DNA of 11,429 nt. Source: Thermomicrobiales bacterium. GTDB lineage: Bacteria; Chloroflexota; Chloroflexia; Thermomicrobiales; UBA6265. The notes beneath the pieces were generated by a model. That model did not search any database. It saw only the letters and a list, made by a program, of their open reading frames with translations, and was not told where the DNA came from. This document shows positions 1 through 6,359 of the stretch, piece after piece. Positions within the stretch are counted from its first letter, which is position 1, and every line of letters starts with the position of its first letter. A program made the position numbers and the translations under genes. The stretch is taken from assembly GCA_030446955.1 (NCBI GenBank), contig JAUJMG010000107.1:1-11429 (forward strand), written 5' to 3'.

Positions 1-1291
1 TCAGGGCGCGATTCTTGACGAGCACGATTCCATTGGACTTGACGTGGCGGACAGCTTCCCATGCGAACCGGAGATCCACCCATTCGACGCCACTTGGGGA
101 ACGGTTGCTGAGTAATCGCCACGTCGAGCTATCGTCCGGCTCAAGATCATCGTCCTGGACGAGGAACCCGCCGGTGATAAGCCGGATGTCCCAGGAGCGG
201 CGTCGAGAGCCCGTCTCGGATCCAGACTCAGGCATGTGCAGGAGCCGCAGCTGCTTCTTGCGAGCGAGAATTCCCCGCCCGGCCAGGCTGAATCCCGGTG
301 CCACGATGACTTCGAAGAAGCCATCGGCCAAGCGTTGGGCAGTTTCCTCGTCCACGGGACGGTTGAGTGCGACGATGCCACCGAAGGCCGACACCGGATC
401 GCCCGCCAGCGCCGCCGCGAAGGCCTCGGGCAGGGCGTCCCGGCTGGCGAGGCCGCAGGGGATCGTGTGCTTCACGATCGCTACCGTCGGCTCGGAAAAC
501 GCCTGCACGATTCCCCATGCCGCATCAGCGTCGAGCAGGTTGTTGAAGGAGAGCTCCTTGCCCGCGAGTTGCTCCGCATCCAGCACGCCGAGGTCCGCCT
601 GGCCCGCCTGGAGCCGCCGGTATGCCACCGCTCGCTGGTGAGCGTTTTCACCGTAACGCAGATGGCGGACGCGTTGGCCTGCGAGGCTGAACTCCTCGGG
701 AAAGAGGGTCTGGTCGCTGTCGCCTCCGCGCAAATATTGAGCGACCACGGCATCGTACGCGGCGACGTGCGCGAACGCCTTGGCCGCAAGGGCTCGCCTT
801 CGTTCGGAAGTGATGTCTCCCGCTCTGAGTTCGTTGATCACGAGCGGGTAATCAGCCGGGTCGGTGACGACTATGACGCCCGCGAAGTTCTTGGCGGCTG
901 CCCGGATCATCGCGGGCCCGCCGACATCGATCTGCTCGACTGCCTCTTCGACGGCCACCCGGGGATCTTGAACGGTCTCGCCGAATGGGTAGAGGTTGGC
1001 GACCACCAGGTCGATGGTTGGGATCCCGTGCTCGGTGAGTTGATCGAGGTGGGTCGTGTCATCGCGACGCGCGAGCAGCCCAGCGTGGATGCGAGGATGG
1101 AGCGTTTTTACGCGCCCATCCAACAGTTCGGGAAATCCGGTGACATCTGCCACGGCCGTCACGTCCACACCAGCGGCGGACAACTGGCGGAGGGTGCCGC
1201 CCGTGGAGACGATATGGAAGCCAAGGCCGATCAGGGACTCGGCTAGCTCGACAACACCGGTTTTATCGAAAACGCTAAGGAGCGCCCGCAT
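1..1291 (-). CDS. purH: Bifunctional AICAR formyltransferase / IMP cyclohydrolase PurH, 3' end cut by window edge
   Basis: PurH catalyses the last two steps of de novo IMP synthesis in the cytosol: formylation of AICAR with 10-formyl-THF, then ring closure. About 430 codons are visible; the family is usually 510-530 residues, so the last 80 or so are off the left edge. The N-terminal cyclohydrolase (MGS-like) domain shows SVFDKTG (residues 6-12), STGGT (29-33), GRVKTLHP (59-66), NLYPF (99-103) and IDVGGPAMIRAAAKNF (121-136). The transformylase domain shows LRYGENAHQ (211-219), GKELSFNNLLD (244-254), the catalytic Lys-His in VKHTIPCG (K274, H275) and DPVSAFGGIVALNRPVD (298-314). The ATG at 1291 is firmly set because an in-frame TAA lies directly before it; the ribosome site is weak (GAAAGG about 12 nt upstream). 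The position after His-Thr is Ile where many bacteria have Asn. It is the last minus-strand gene after the ECF genes, separated by 234 bp. Confidence 0.96.
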   Translation of the reverse strand, partial: MRALLSVFDKTGVVELAESLIGLGFHIVSTGGTLRQLSAAGVDVTAVADVTGFPELLDGRVKTLHPRIHAGLLARRDDTTHLDQLTEHGIPTIDLVVANLYPFGETVQDPRVAVEEAVEQIDVGGPAMIRAAAKNFAGVIVVTDPADYPLVINELRAGDITSERRRALAAKAFAHVAAYDAVVAQYLRGGDSDQTLFPEEFSLAGQRVRHLRYGENAHQRAVAYRRLQAGQADLGVLDAEQLAGKELSFNNLLDADAAWGIVQAFSEPTVAIVKHTIPCGLASRDALPEAFAAALAGDPVSAFGGIVALNRPVDEETAQRLADGFFEVIVAPGFSLAGRGILARKKQLRLLHMPESGSETGSRRRSWDIRLITGGFLVQDDDLEPDDSSTWRLLSNRSPSGVEWVDLRFAWEAVRHVKSNGIVLVKNRAL

Positions 1292-1348
1292 TTATCGGAG
1301 AGGCCTTTCATTGGTGATCAGAGTGGTATTCCAGCCGTGAGCAAGGAC

Positions 1349-1383
1349 GCTCGGATCATACCAGAGTGCCTTCAGGCCCCATC
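1349..1383 (-). promoter_or_regulatory. Possible extended -10 promoter for purH
   Basis: On the minus strand TATGAT (1360-1355) is preceded by TGG (1363-1361), giving an extended -10 element (TG-n-TATGAT). The -35 position, about 1383-1378, reads GATGGG and is poor. A start near 1349 would leave a leader of about 57 nt before the purH ATG. The match is by eye only and the 234-bp gap to ecfT is compatible with independent transcription. Confidence 0.3.
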
Positions 1384-1525
1384 GGGCACCACTTGCCAGA
1401 TGGATGCCGGGTTTTGATTGGTCGGGTATCGACGAGGAGAGGATGTCGTTCTCTCGTTCACGGTATCGTGCGGCGATGGGCAGAGCCAGTTTCCCACGCG
1501 GATCGTAATGCTTGACCAGCCTCTC

Positions 1526-2311
1526 TCACGTGTCGAGTCGCCCGGTCCCGGCTGCAGCGAGGAGCAGCGTACCTCCCACGAGGGTGAGAGCGAGGATCAG
1601 CCAGTCGACCGGGCGCATCTGCAGGTCTCGGAATGCAGTCGGACGGCGGTTGGCACCGTAGGCTCGGGCGGCGACGGTTGCGCCCATCTGATCGGCCGTC
1701 CGGATAGCGGCGACAACCGTCGCAACCAGGATTGGAACCCGAGCGCGGAGGCGCTGGAGGCTAGTCCCATCGAGGTTGAGGCCGCGGGCCTGTTGCGCGT
1801 CGGAGATTGCCGTGAACCGGTCGGCGAGGGTTGGAATCGCGCGGAGCCCGATCGCCACAGCGACACCCCGTCCGTGGGGGAGGCCGAGGCGGACGAGGGA
1901 CCGCACGAGATCCCGTTCTGAGGTGGTCGCCAGCCAGCCATAGACGGCGAAGCTGAGCGCCGCCAGGCGGAGCGCGGCCGCCAAGCCACGCAACAGCGTG
2001 GGGCCCGTCAATCGGAGGAGGCCCAGGTCGAGGAGGACAGGCTGTCCCGCGCGGTCGAAGAGGGGCCGCAGCAGAAGCACGAGGATCAGCAGGGGCAGCA
2101 AGGCTCGCCAGACCTGGCCCAGATGCCTGGGGGGAACCCCTGAGCAGAGCAGCAGCGCCTGGATGATCAAGGTCGTCGCCGCAAGGAACACCGGGCCGTC
2201 GGCAAGGAGTAGAGAGACAGCCAGTGCCAGGAGCGCCACAAGTTTGACCCTGGCATCGAGGCGATGGATTAGGCTTCTACCCGGGACGTAGACATCGAAG
2301 GTGACGCTCAT
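1526..2311 (-). CDS. ecfT: ECF transporter transmembrane coupling protein EcfT
   Basis: EcfT is the membrane scaffold of energy-coupling-factor importers; it links the two ATPases to a vitamin- or metal-binding S component. The 261-residue product has strongly hydrophobic segments at about 22-57, 66-85, 105-128, 192-204 and 232-256. The two family coupling motifs are visible: AQQARG with the Ala-Arg-Gly box at 175-177, and ARAYG at 215-219; these helices dock into the ATPases. Length matches the family (about 250-270). The ATG at 2311 is chosen because it overlaps the stop of the upstream ATPase as ATGA (translational coupling); a longer reading from a TTG at 2350 would lie inside that ATPase gene. 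No S component lies in the window, so the substrate cannot be read from context; this suits a shared (group II) ECF module. Confidence 0.93.
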   Translation of the reverse strand: MSVTFDVYVPGRSLIHRLDARVKLVALLALAVSLLLADGPVFLAATTLIIQALLLCSGVPPRHLGQVWRALLPLLILVLLLRPLFDRAGQPVLLDLGLLRLTGPTLLRGLAAALRLAALSFAVYGWLATTSERDLVRSLVRLGLPHGRGVAVAIGLRAIPTLADRFTAISDAQQARGLNLDGTSLQRLRARVPILVATVVAAIRTADQMGATVAARAYGANRRPTAFRDLQMRPVDWLILALTLVGGTLLLAAAGTGRLDT

Positions 2312-3183
2312 GGCCCCGACATCACTCGCCGCGGGTGACGCGCGTGCCAAAGGGCCGCGTACGCATCGCAGAATTCTTGAGGGTCGAGAACATCGGGACG
2401 CATCCCATGTGGGGCAAGTGCCTGGGCTAATTCGGTGACGGGCGGCAGGGCTAGGCTGTTTCCTGTTAGGAAGGAAAGATCGGTCATCACCGCCCGAGTC
2501 GGTCCGTTGGCGACCACATGACCGCCTCGCAGTATCACCACCCGATCGGCAGTTGCAGCAACCAGGCCCATGTCATGGCTGATGAGGAGCACGGCACCCC
2601 CGTCAGCAACCTGCTGGCGGAGGACTGTCAGCACCCGGTCTGCGGCCCAGGCATCGAGGTCAACCGTCGGCTCATCCAAGACCAGCACCTCCGGAGCCAG
2701 CGCCAGGACCCCGGCTAGGGCAACGAGTCGCCGCGTGGACCTGCTGAGTAGGAATGGATGATGCCCGGCGATGTCGGACAACCCGAGCCGCTCGATCGAC
2801 ATCCCAACGCGTCGCTCGATCTCTGCCGCGTCGTGTCCCAGATTGCGGGGCCCGAAGCCGATGTCCTCAGCGACCGTTGCCGCAAAGAGTTGGTCATCCG
2901 GGTTTTGGAACGCATAGCCGACGTGCCGCGCCAGCCGGTGAACCGGCAGCTCCCGAGTGTCCAAGCCGTGGATGAGGACCTGGCCAGCGTAGGGCTTGAG
3001 CAGCCCGTTCAGGTGCCGCGCGAACGTACTCTTGCCTGATCCGTTATGGCCAAGCAGGGCGATCAATTCCCCGCGCCTAATCTCCAAGTCGACCTCAGAG
3101 ATCGCCTGCCTGTCGACATCTCCGCCGTAGCGGTACGACACCGACCGGACCTGGATGATCAACTCGCGGTGCTCGGGTGTCAC
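2308..3183 (-). CDS. ecfA2: ECF transporter ATPase, second copy (EcfA2-like), degenerate signature motif
   Basis: This ABC ATPase subunit of an ECF importer is 291 residues, normal for the family. Walker A is GHNGSGKST (45-53), the Q-loop FQNPDDQLF (Q93), Walker B VLVLDEPT with catalytic Glu171, and the H-loop ISHD (His203). The ABC signature is abnormal: where LSGGQ is expected, with the usual downstream ALAGVLA, the protein reads LSRST (146-150) followed by RRLVALAGVLA. The frame is continuous, so this is substitution and not a frameshift. It starts with GTG at 3183, 8 bp after the stop of the first ATPase, and its stop overlaps the ecfT start. The C-terminal region of about 60 residues after the ATPase core is typical of EcfA proteins. 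A substitution of this kind is common in the non-catalytic half of heterodimeric ABC systems. Confidence 0.93.
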   Translation of the reverse strand: MTPEHRELIIQVRSVSYRYGGDVDRQAISEVDLEIRRGELIALLGHNGSGKSTFARHLNGLLKPYAGQVLIHGLDTRELPVHRLARHVGYAFQNPDDQLFAATVAEDIGFGPRNLGHDAAEIERRVGMSIERLGLSDIAGHHPFLLSRSTRRLVALAGVLALAPEVLVLDEPTVDLDAWAADRVLTVLRQQVADGGAVLLISHDMGLVAATADRVVILRGGHVVANGPTRAVMTDLSFLTGNSLALPPVTELAQALAPHGMRPDVLDPQEFCDAYAALWHARHPRRVMSGP

Positions 3184-3191
3184 CTGACGGG

Positions 3192-4112
3192 TCAGGAAGT
3201 AGGGTCCCCGAGAGCAAGGGGACTCTTCCTAAGTGCATCGGTAAGGGATTGGACTGCCGTTGGGTGGTCGAGAAACGTGAAGTTCGTCTCCAGCATGGCG
3301 TTGAGTTGCTCTGCTACGTTCGCCAGGGGCGGTGGAGTGAGGCCAAGCCTGCGCAGCTCCGCACCATGCGCGAAGACCTCCCGCGGCGTTCCTCGTCGGA
3401 CGACGCGCCCTGCATCCAGGATCAGGAGTTCCTCAGTGAGCGCGGCCAGCAGATCGGGGTCTTGGGTCACCAGGATGATGGTAGTGCGCTTCTCCGTGAC
3501 GAGGGTGCGGAGCACGCCGGCAACCGCGGCTGAGCCTTGGGGATCAAGGGCCGCAGTCGGTTCATCCAGGACGAGGACGGCCGGCTGCATTGCCAGGGCG
3601 GCGGCAATGGCGACCCGCTGCTTCTCCCCACCGGAGAGTTGCGACGAACGTCGAGATCGGTAGGCGGCCACGCCCACCCGGTCCAGCGCCGTTTCGATGC
3701 GCTGCTCGATCTCCACAGGCGGCACGCCGAGGTTTTCCGGACCGAACGCCACCTCGTCTTCCACCGAGCGTCCGATCAGGCTGGCATCGGGGTCTTGAAG
3801 AACCAAGGCAACGCGGGATGCAAGTTCGGCAATTGGATGGGTTCGTGTGCTCCAGGCCCCGATCATGACTTCACCACGGATCGTGCCGCCGGTCGCTTGA
3901 GGCACGATGCCGTTGAGGGCCAGGCAGAGCGTGGATTTGCCCGAACCGCCCGTGCCGTAGATTCCGATCGTGTGCCCCGGCTCGGCGTGAAAGGAGATCC
4001 CGTCAAGAGCCTGAACCGGTGCGAGACCCGGACGCCAAGGAGGATAGCGAAACGCGAGATCGCGAACGATGACCGTGCCCGGGGCGATCGTTGTCTGCCC
4101 CTCACGCCTCAT
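3192..4112 (-). CDS. ecfA1: ECF transporter ATPase, first copy (EcfA1-like), H-loop histidine replaced
   Basis: This is the partner ATPase of the ECF module, 306 residues from the ATG at 4112. Walker A is GTGGSGKST (53-61), the Q-loop VLQDPDAS (Q106), the signature canonical LSGGE (159-163), and Walker B VLVLDEPTAALD with Glu184. The H-loop, normally a His before Asp, reads LVTQD, so Gln217 replaces the switch histidine. The ATG at 4112 has GAGGG about 10 nt upstream; a longer reading from a TTG at 4169 would add 19 residues with no family resemblance, so it is not preferred. First gene of the minus-strand set ecfA1-ecfA2-ecfT, with gaps of 8 bp and then an overlap, hence one transcript. Paired with the neighbouring ATPase it should form a heterodimer with one competent and one impaired ATP site. 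Confidence 0.93.
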   Translation of the reverse strand: MRREGQTTIAPGTVIVRDLAFRYPPWRPGLAPVQALDGISFHAEPGHTIGIYGTGGSGKSTLCLALNGIVPQATGGTIRGEVMIGAWSTRTHPIAELASRVALVLQDPDASLIGRSVEDEVAFGPENLGVPPVEIEQRIETALDRVGVAAYRSRRSSQLSGGEKQRVAIAAALAMQPAVLVLDEPTAALDPQGSAAVAGVLRTLVTEKRTTIILVTQDPDLLAALTEELLILDAGRVVRRGTPREVFAHGAELRRLGLTPPPLANVAEQLNAMLETNFTFLDHPTAVQSLTDALRKSPLALGDPTS

Positions 4113-4375
4113 GCTGACGGCCCTCGTCAAATCGTTACCGGCGATGCGCTGTCCAACGGCCGCCGGCAAACGCCGCCGGGTCGGTCATCCAGCAATCTTA
4201 GCGTAGCACTGGGCAATGAGAGGCTCCATCACTGAGATTTTGTGGTTGTGGCCCTTACTGGGATTGAGGACGTTGAGAACGAGCCGGGATGAGCCGCCAC
4301 CCAGGAGGACCTTCCGACTCAGGTGGGCTTGATGCAGCCTTTTCCCTCCGCTGGGGCCAGATGACGTGCGCTTGA
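4113..4375. other. Intergenic region without a supported gene
   Basis: This 263-bp gap lies between the divergent start of the ECF ATPase genes and the IS remnant. I see no convincing ORF, RNA gene or riboswitch. A TAAGAT box (minus strand, about 4196-4201) could be a -10 element for the ecf genes but has no acceptable -35. The missing 5' half of the IS transposase does not continue here: its frame meets a TGA at 4373-4375 and no matching left terminal repeat is visible. Confidence 0.6.
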
Positions 4376-4911
4376 CGGCCTCGAAATAGGCCGGTCCTGG
4401 TCACCCACCACTTCGCAGTCAGTGCCCGTGACGCGGTCGGCCTGGCGCCGGCCCAGCACGCCACGGTCGGCAAGGACCAGGGGCGGCTGGAGGTGCGGCG
4501 CTGCTAGGCGAGCGACGACCCCGAGGTGGTGGCCTGGGTCGATCCGGTGGGCGCGTGTCCGGGGCTGCACAGCCTGGCCACCGTGGCCGGCGAGCGCCGG
4601 AGTGGCGGCGCGACCACGACCGAGGTCCGCTCCTACCTGACCAGCCTGCCGGCCGACCCGGCCCGGATCGCCGCGGCGGAGCGGGGGCACTGGGGGGCAT
4701 CGAGAACACGCCGCATTGGGTCCTGGATGCCGCGTTTCGCGAGGACGAGTGCCGCGTCCGCGCGGGCCACGCCCCCGAGAATGTCGCGCTGCTCCGGCAC
4801 ATCGCCCTCAACCTGCTGCGCCAAGACACCACCGTCACGGCCGGGCTCCACGCCACGCGCCTCAAGTGCGGGTGGGATGAGGGGTACCTCCTCCACGTCC
4901 TGGCCGCCTAA
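4376..4911 (+). pseudogene. ISAs1-family transposase, decayed C-terminal fragment
   Basis: This is the 3' part of a DDE transposase of the ISAs1 family. The reading frame from 4376 gives KDQGRLEVRRC, then a TAG (4505-4507) where the family usually has Trp, then ASDDPEVV through RGHWG at about 4693. There the frame breaks in a six-G run (4692-4697): the family motif HWGIEN continues only in the next frame, as GIENTPHWVLDAAFREDECRVR, then GHAPENVALLRHIALNLLR and KCGWDEGYLL, to the TAA at 4909-4911. The N-terminal half with the first catalytic Asp residues is absent. The element therefore cannot be active. Family assignment rests on the HGRxExRR-like box, the GIENxxHWVLDxxFRED block holding the last catalytic Glu, and the conserved tail. 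A gene finder may wrongly fuse its front half to the sigma gene, because one frame stays open from 4508 to 5638. Confidence 0.88.
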
Positions 4912-4925
4912 ATGCGATTGCCCTG
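4911..4925 (+). repeat. Possible right terminal inverted repeat of the ISAs1 remnant
   Basis: AATGCGATTGCCCTG starts on the last base of the transposase stop codon and ends in CCCTG. This agrees with my recollection that ISAs1-family ends read CAGGG inward. No left partner was found, consistent with loss of the left half of the element. Confidence 0.4.
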
Positions 4926-4986
4926 ATGCTAGACTTCGCGCCCGGGCGCCTCCAGCGTTGCTCCGATGCTCGGATCGCAGTCGTCT

Positions 4987-5013
4987 CCTGACGTTAGCGC
5001 TCCTAATGTCAGG
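4987..5013 (+). promoter_or_regulatory. Strong 11-bp hairpin upstream of the sigma factor gene
   Basis: CCTGACGTTAG (4987-4997), loop CGCTC, CTAATGTCAGG (5003-5013): ten Watson-Crick pairs plus one G-T pair. It is followed by TTGTCTCG, not a clean T-run, so it is a weak terminator at best. It begins about 60 bp after the IS end and finishes 46 bp before the sigma start. It could end read-through from the left, act as a DNA operator dyad, or fold in the sigma mRNA leader. Confidence 0.6.
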
Positions 5014-5059
5014 TTGTCTCGACTTCCCCCGGCGACATGACACGGCTGAGGATGAGTAC

Positions 5060-5638
5060 ATGGCCGCTCCCAAACACGCATTGTCCGACTCTTACCTTGC
5101 CGATCCCGCTCTCGTTCAGGCGTGCATCGACGGCGACGAGGGTGCGTGGGACGAGTTTATTGCCCGGTACGGGCGGCTGGTGTACTCCATTCCGCTGCGA
5201 AGCGGGTTTTCTCGGGATGACGCGGACGATATCTTCCAGAACGTTTGCGCCATCGTCCTCCGCGATCTGCACACTCTGCGCGACCAGGCGCGTCTCTCGT
5301 CCTGGCTCATCACCACAACCCACCGAGAATGCTGGCGACTGCGAAAACGAACCACGATTCACACCACGTTGGACGAAACCCTCGTCGATGCGAGCACCCC
5401 GTCGCCCGAGGATGTCCTCCGATGGGAGCGCGAGCAGGTTCGCGACGCGATTTGGCGCCTCAATGACCGCTGTCGTGCGCTCCTGACGGCTCTCTTCCTC
5501 GATCCCGACGAACCGAGCTACGACGAGGTCGCTGAGCGGCTGGGCGTCCCGCTTGGAAGCATTGGTCCCACCCGTGCCCGATGCTTCAAGAAGCTTGAGG
5601 CGGTGCTGCTGGAGATGGGGTTCGAGCCGGACCGGTGA
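5060..5638 (+). CDS. RNA polymerase sigma factor, sigma-70 family, ECF-like
   Basis: This is a 192-residue alternative sigma factor that would direct RNA polymerase to its own promoter set. Region 2 spans about 22-97 (GDEGAWDEFIARYGRLVYSI, DDADDIFQNVCAIVL, LSSWLITTTHRECWRLRKR) and region 4 about 130-187, with the helix-turn-helix in SYDEVAERLGVPLGSIGPTRARCFKKL. There is no region 1 or 3, which is typical of the ECF group. The ATG at 5060 has TGAGG 8 nt upstream; the frame is open further upstream, but only through the IS remnant and a hairpin, so longer starts (for example the ATG at 5006) are less likely. The next gene encodes a zinc-finger protein of anti-sigma type, the usual partner arrangement. 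Its promoter and signal cannot be read from sequence; auto-activation of the downstream operon is a fair inference. Confidence 0.92.
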   Translation: MAAPKHALSDSYLADPALVQACIDGDEGAWDEFIARYGRLVYSIPLRSGFSRDDADDIFQNVCAIVLRDLHTLRDQARLSSWLITTTHRECWRLRKRTTIHTTLDETLVDASTPSPEDVLRWEREQVRDAIWRLNDRCRALLTALFLDPDEPSYDEVAERLGVPLGSIGPTRARCFKKLEAVLLEMGFEPDR

Positions 5639-5741
5639 GGAGCAGTCGGAGGTAGTCCAAGCAATTCGGGCTCGGGTATACATTTCATGTATTTTTTCGG
5701 TTTGATTCTTTCTCTGCTCCGTTGCACAACAAGGAGCAAGC
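5639..5741 (+). promoter_or_regulatory. Structured leader between sigma gene and anti-sigma-like gene
   Basis: This is a 103-bp spacer, AT-richer than its surroundings. It holds three nested inverted-repeat elements. TGCTCC (5715-5720) can pair with GGAGCA (5733-5738), with an inner GTT/AAC stem and a GCAC loop, covering the Shine-Dalgarno AAGGAG. GGAGCAG (5639-5645), directly after the sigma stop codon, can instead pair with CTGCTCC (5714-5720). ATACAT-TTC-ATGTAT (5678-5692), followed by a T-run to 5697, lies between them. The arrangement permits two mutually exclusive folds, one hiding and one freeing the ribosome site. A promoter recognised by the sigma factor may also lie here, but I cannot identify a convincing -35/-10 pair. 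Confidence 0.45.
5678..5697 (+). repeat. Perfect AT-rich dyad with T-run
   Basis: ATACAT (5678-5683), TTC spacer, ATGTAT (5687-5692), running into a T-tract ending at 5697. The stem is too weak to be a strong terminator. It has the form of a small operator or a weak pause/attenuation hairpin between the sigma and anti-sigma-like genes. Confidence 0.4.
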
Positions 5742-6359
5742 ATGAGCAGCCATCCGGTTCCCTACGAGCGGCTGATCGACTATGCCGCGGATGACCTGAG
5801 CGATCTGGAGGCTGCTGCGGTGGCGGCGCACGTTGCCACGTGCACGGACTGTGCGGCCACCGTCTCGCGCTATCGCGCGGTACGTCGCGTACTGAACTCT
5901 GCCGAAACGGTTGGGCCACCGCTTGCGGTCATCGCGCGGGCCCGCGCGCTCTTTCGGCATGCGCAGCCTTCTCGAGCCGGCCGGTTGCAAGGGCTGTTGC
6001 CGGTCGTGGCCCGGCTCGCCTTCGATAGCGAGAAGGGACCTGTGCTCATTGGCGTGCGCGGCCCCGGAGATCCTCGCCATATCCTGTTCGAGAGCGAGGT
6101 GGCCGATGTCGACCTCCAGATGGAGCCAGTGACCGAGCATGGGGAGACGGTTTGGCACATCCTCGGTCAGGTCGGGCTCGACGAGTTGCCTCCAGCGATT
6201 CCCATCGCGCTGGTTCAAACCGGCTCTACGGTACCTGCCCTCGAAATGGATGCCGATGAGCATGGCATCTTCAGTCTCCAAGCAGTAAAGGGGCAGTACG
6301 ATCTCCACGTGCGTCTGCCGACCACGCTACTGATCCTGCCCGATCTCGAAATCGGATGA
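5742..6359 (+). CDS. Soluble zinc-finger anti-sigma-like protein with C-terminal beta-rich domain
   Basis: A 205-residue protein, probably the regulator of the sigma factor encoded just upstream. The N-terminus carries H30-x3-C34-x2-C37 (HVATCTDC), the zinc-binding signature of ZAS/zf-HC2 anti-sigma domains, in a helical setting (YERLIDYAADDLSDLEAAAVAAHV before it). Unlike most ECF anti-sigmas there is no transmembrane segment: residues 90-205 alternate hydrophobic and polar residues, as in a beta-sandwich (VLIGVRGPG, HILFESEVADVDLQMEP, IPIALVQTG, GQYDLHVRLPTTLLILPDLEIG). A cytosolic location follows. The ATG at 5742 has AAGGAG 5 nt upstream, and this site can be hidden in a hairpin. Its stop overlaps the start of the TPR-CHAT gene as ATGA, so the two are translationally coupled. 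The role as sigma inhibitor is inferred from motif and position. Confidence 0.82.
   Translation: MSSHPVPYERLIDYAADDLSDLEAAAVAAHVATCTDCAATVSRYRAVRRVLNSAETVGPPLAVIARARALFRHAQPSRAGRLQGLLPVVARLAFDSEKGPVLIGVRGPGDPRHILFESEVADVDLQMEPVTEHGETVWHILGQVGLDELPPAIPIALVQTGSTVPALEMDADEHGIFSLQAVKGQYDLHVRLPTTLLILPDLEIG

Noticed and set aside
236..1246. 336-codon plus-strand ORF
   Set aside because: Antisense shadow of purH, which has full family motifs on the minus strand.
2312..2350. TTG start that would lengthen EcfT
   Set aside because: It lies inside ecfA2, while the ATG at 2311 gives an ATGA overlap and the usual start of the protein.
4113..4169. TTG start that would lengthen the first ECF ATPase by 19 residues
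   Set aside because: The ATG at 4112 has a GAGGG ribosome site and gives the normal N-terminus; the extra residues match nothing in the family.
4526..5638. Single 370-codon plus-strand ORF covering transposase-like and sigma-like sequence
   Set aside because: It is an accidental fusion. The transposase frame shifts near 4693, the middle part is out-of-frame translation plus intergenic DNA, and the sigma gene has its own ATG with a good ribosome site at 5060.
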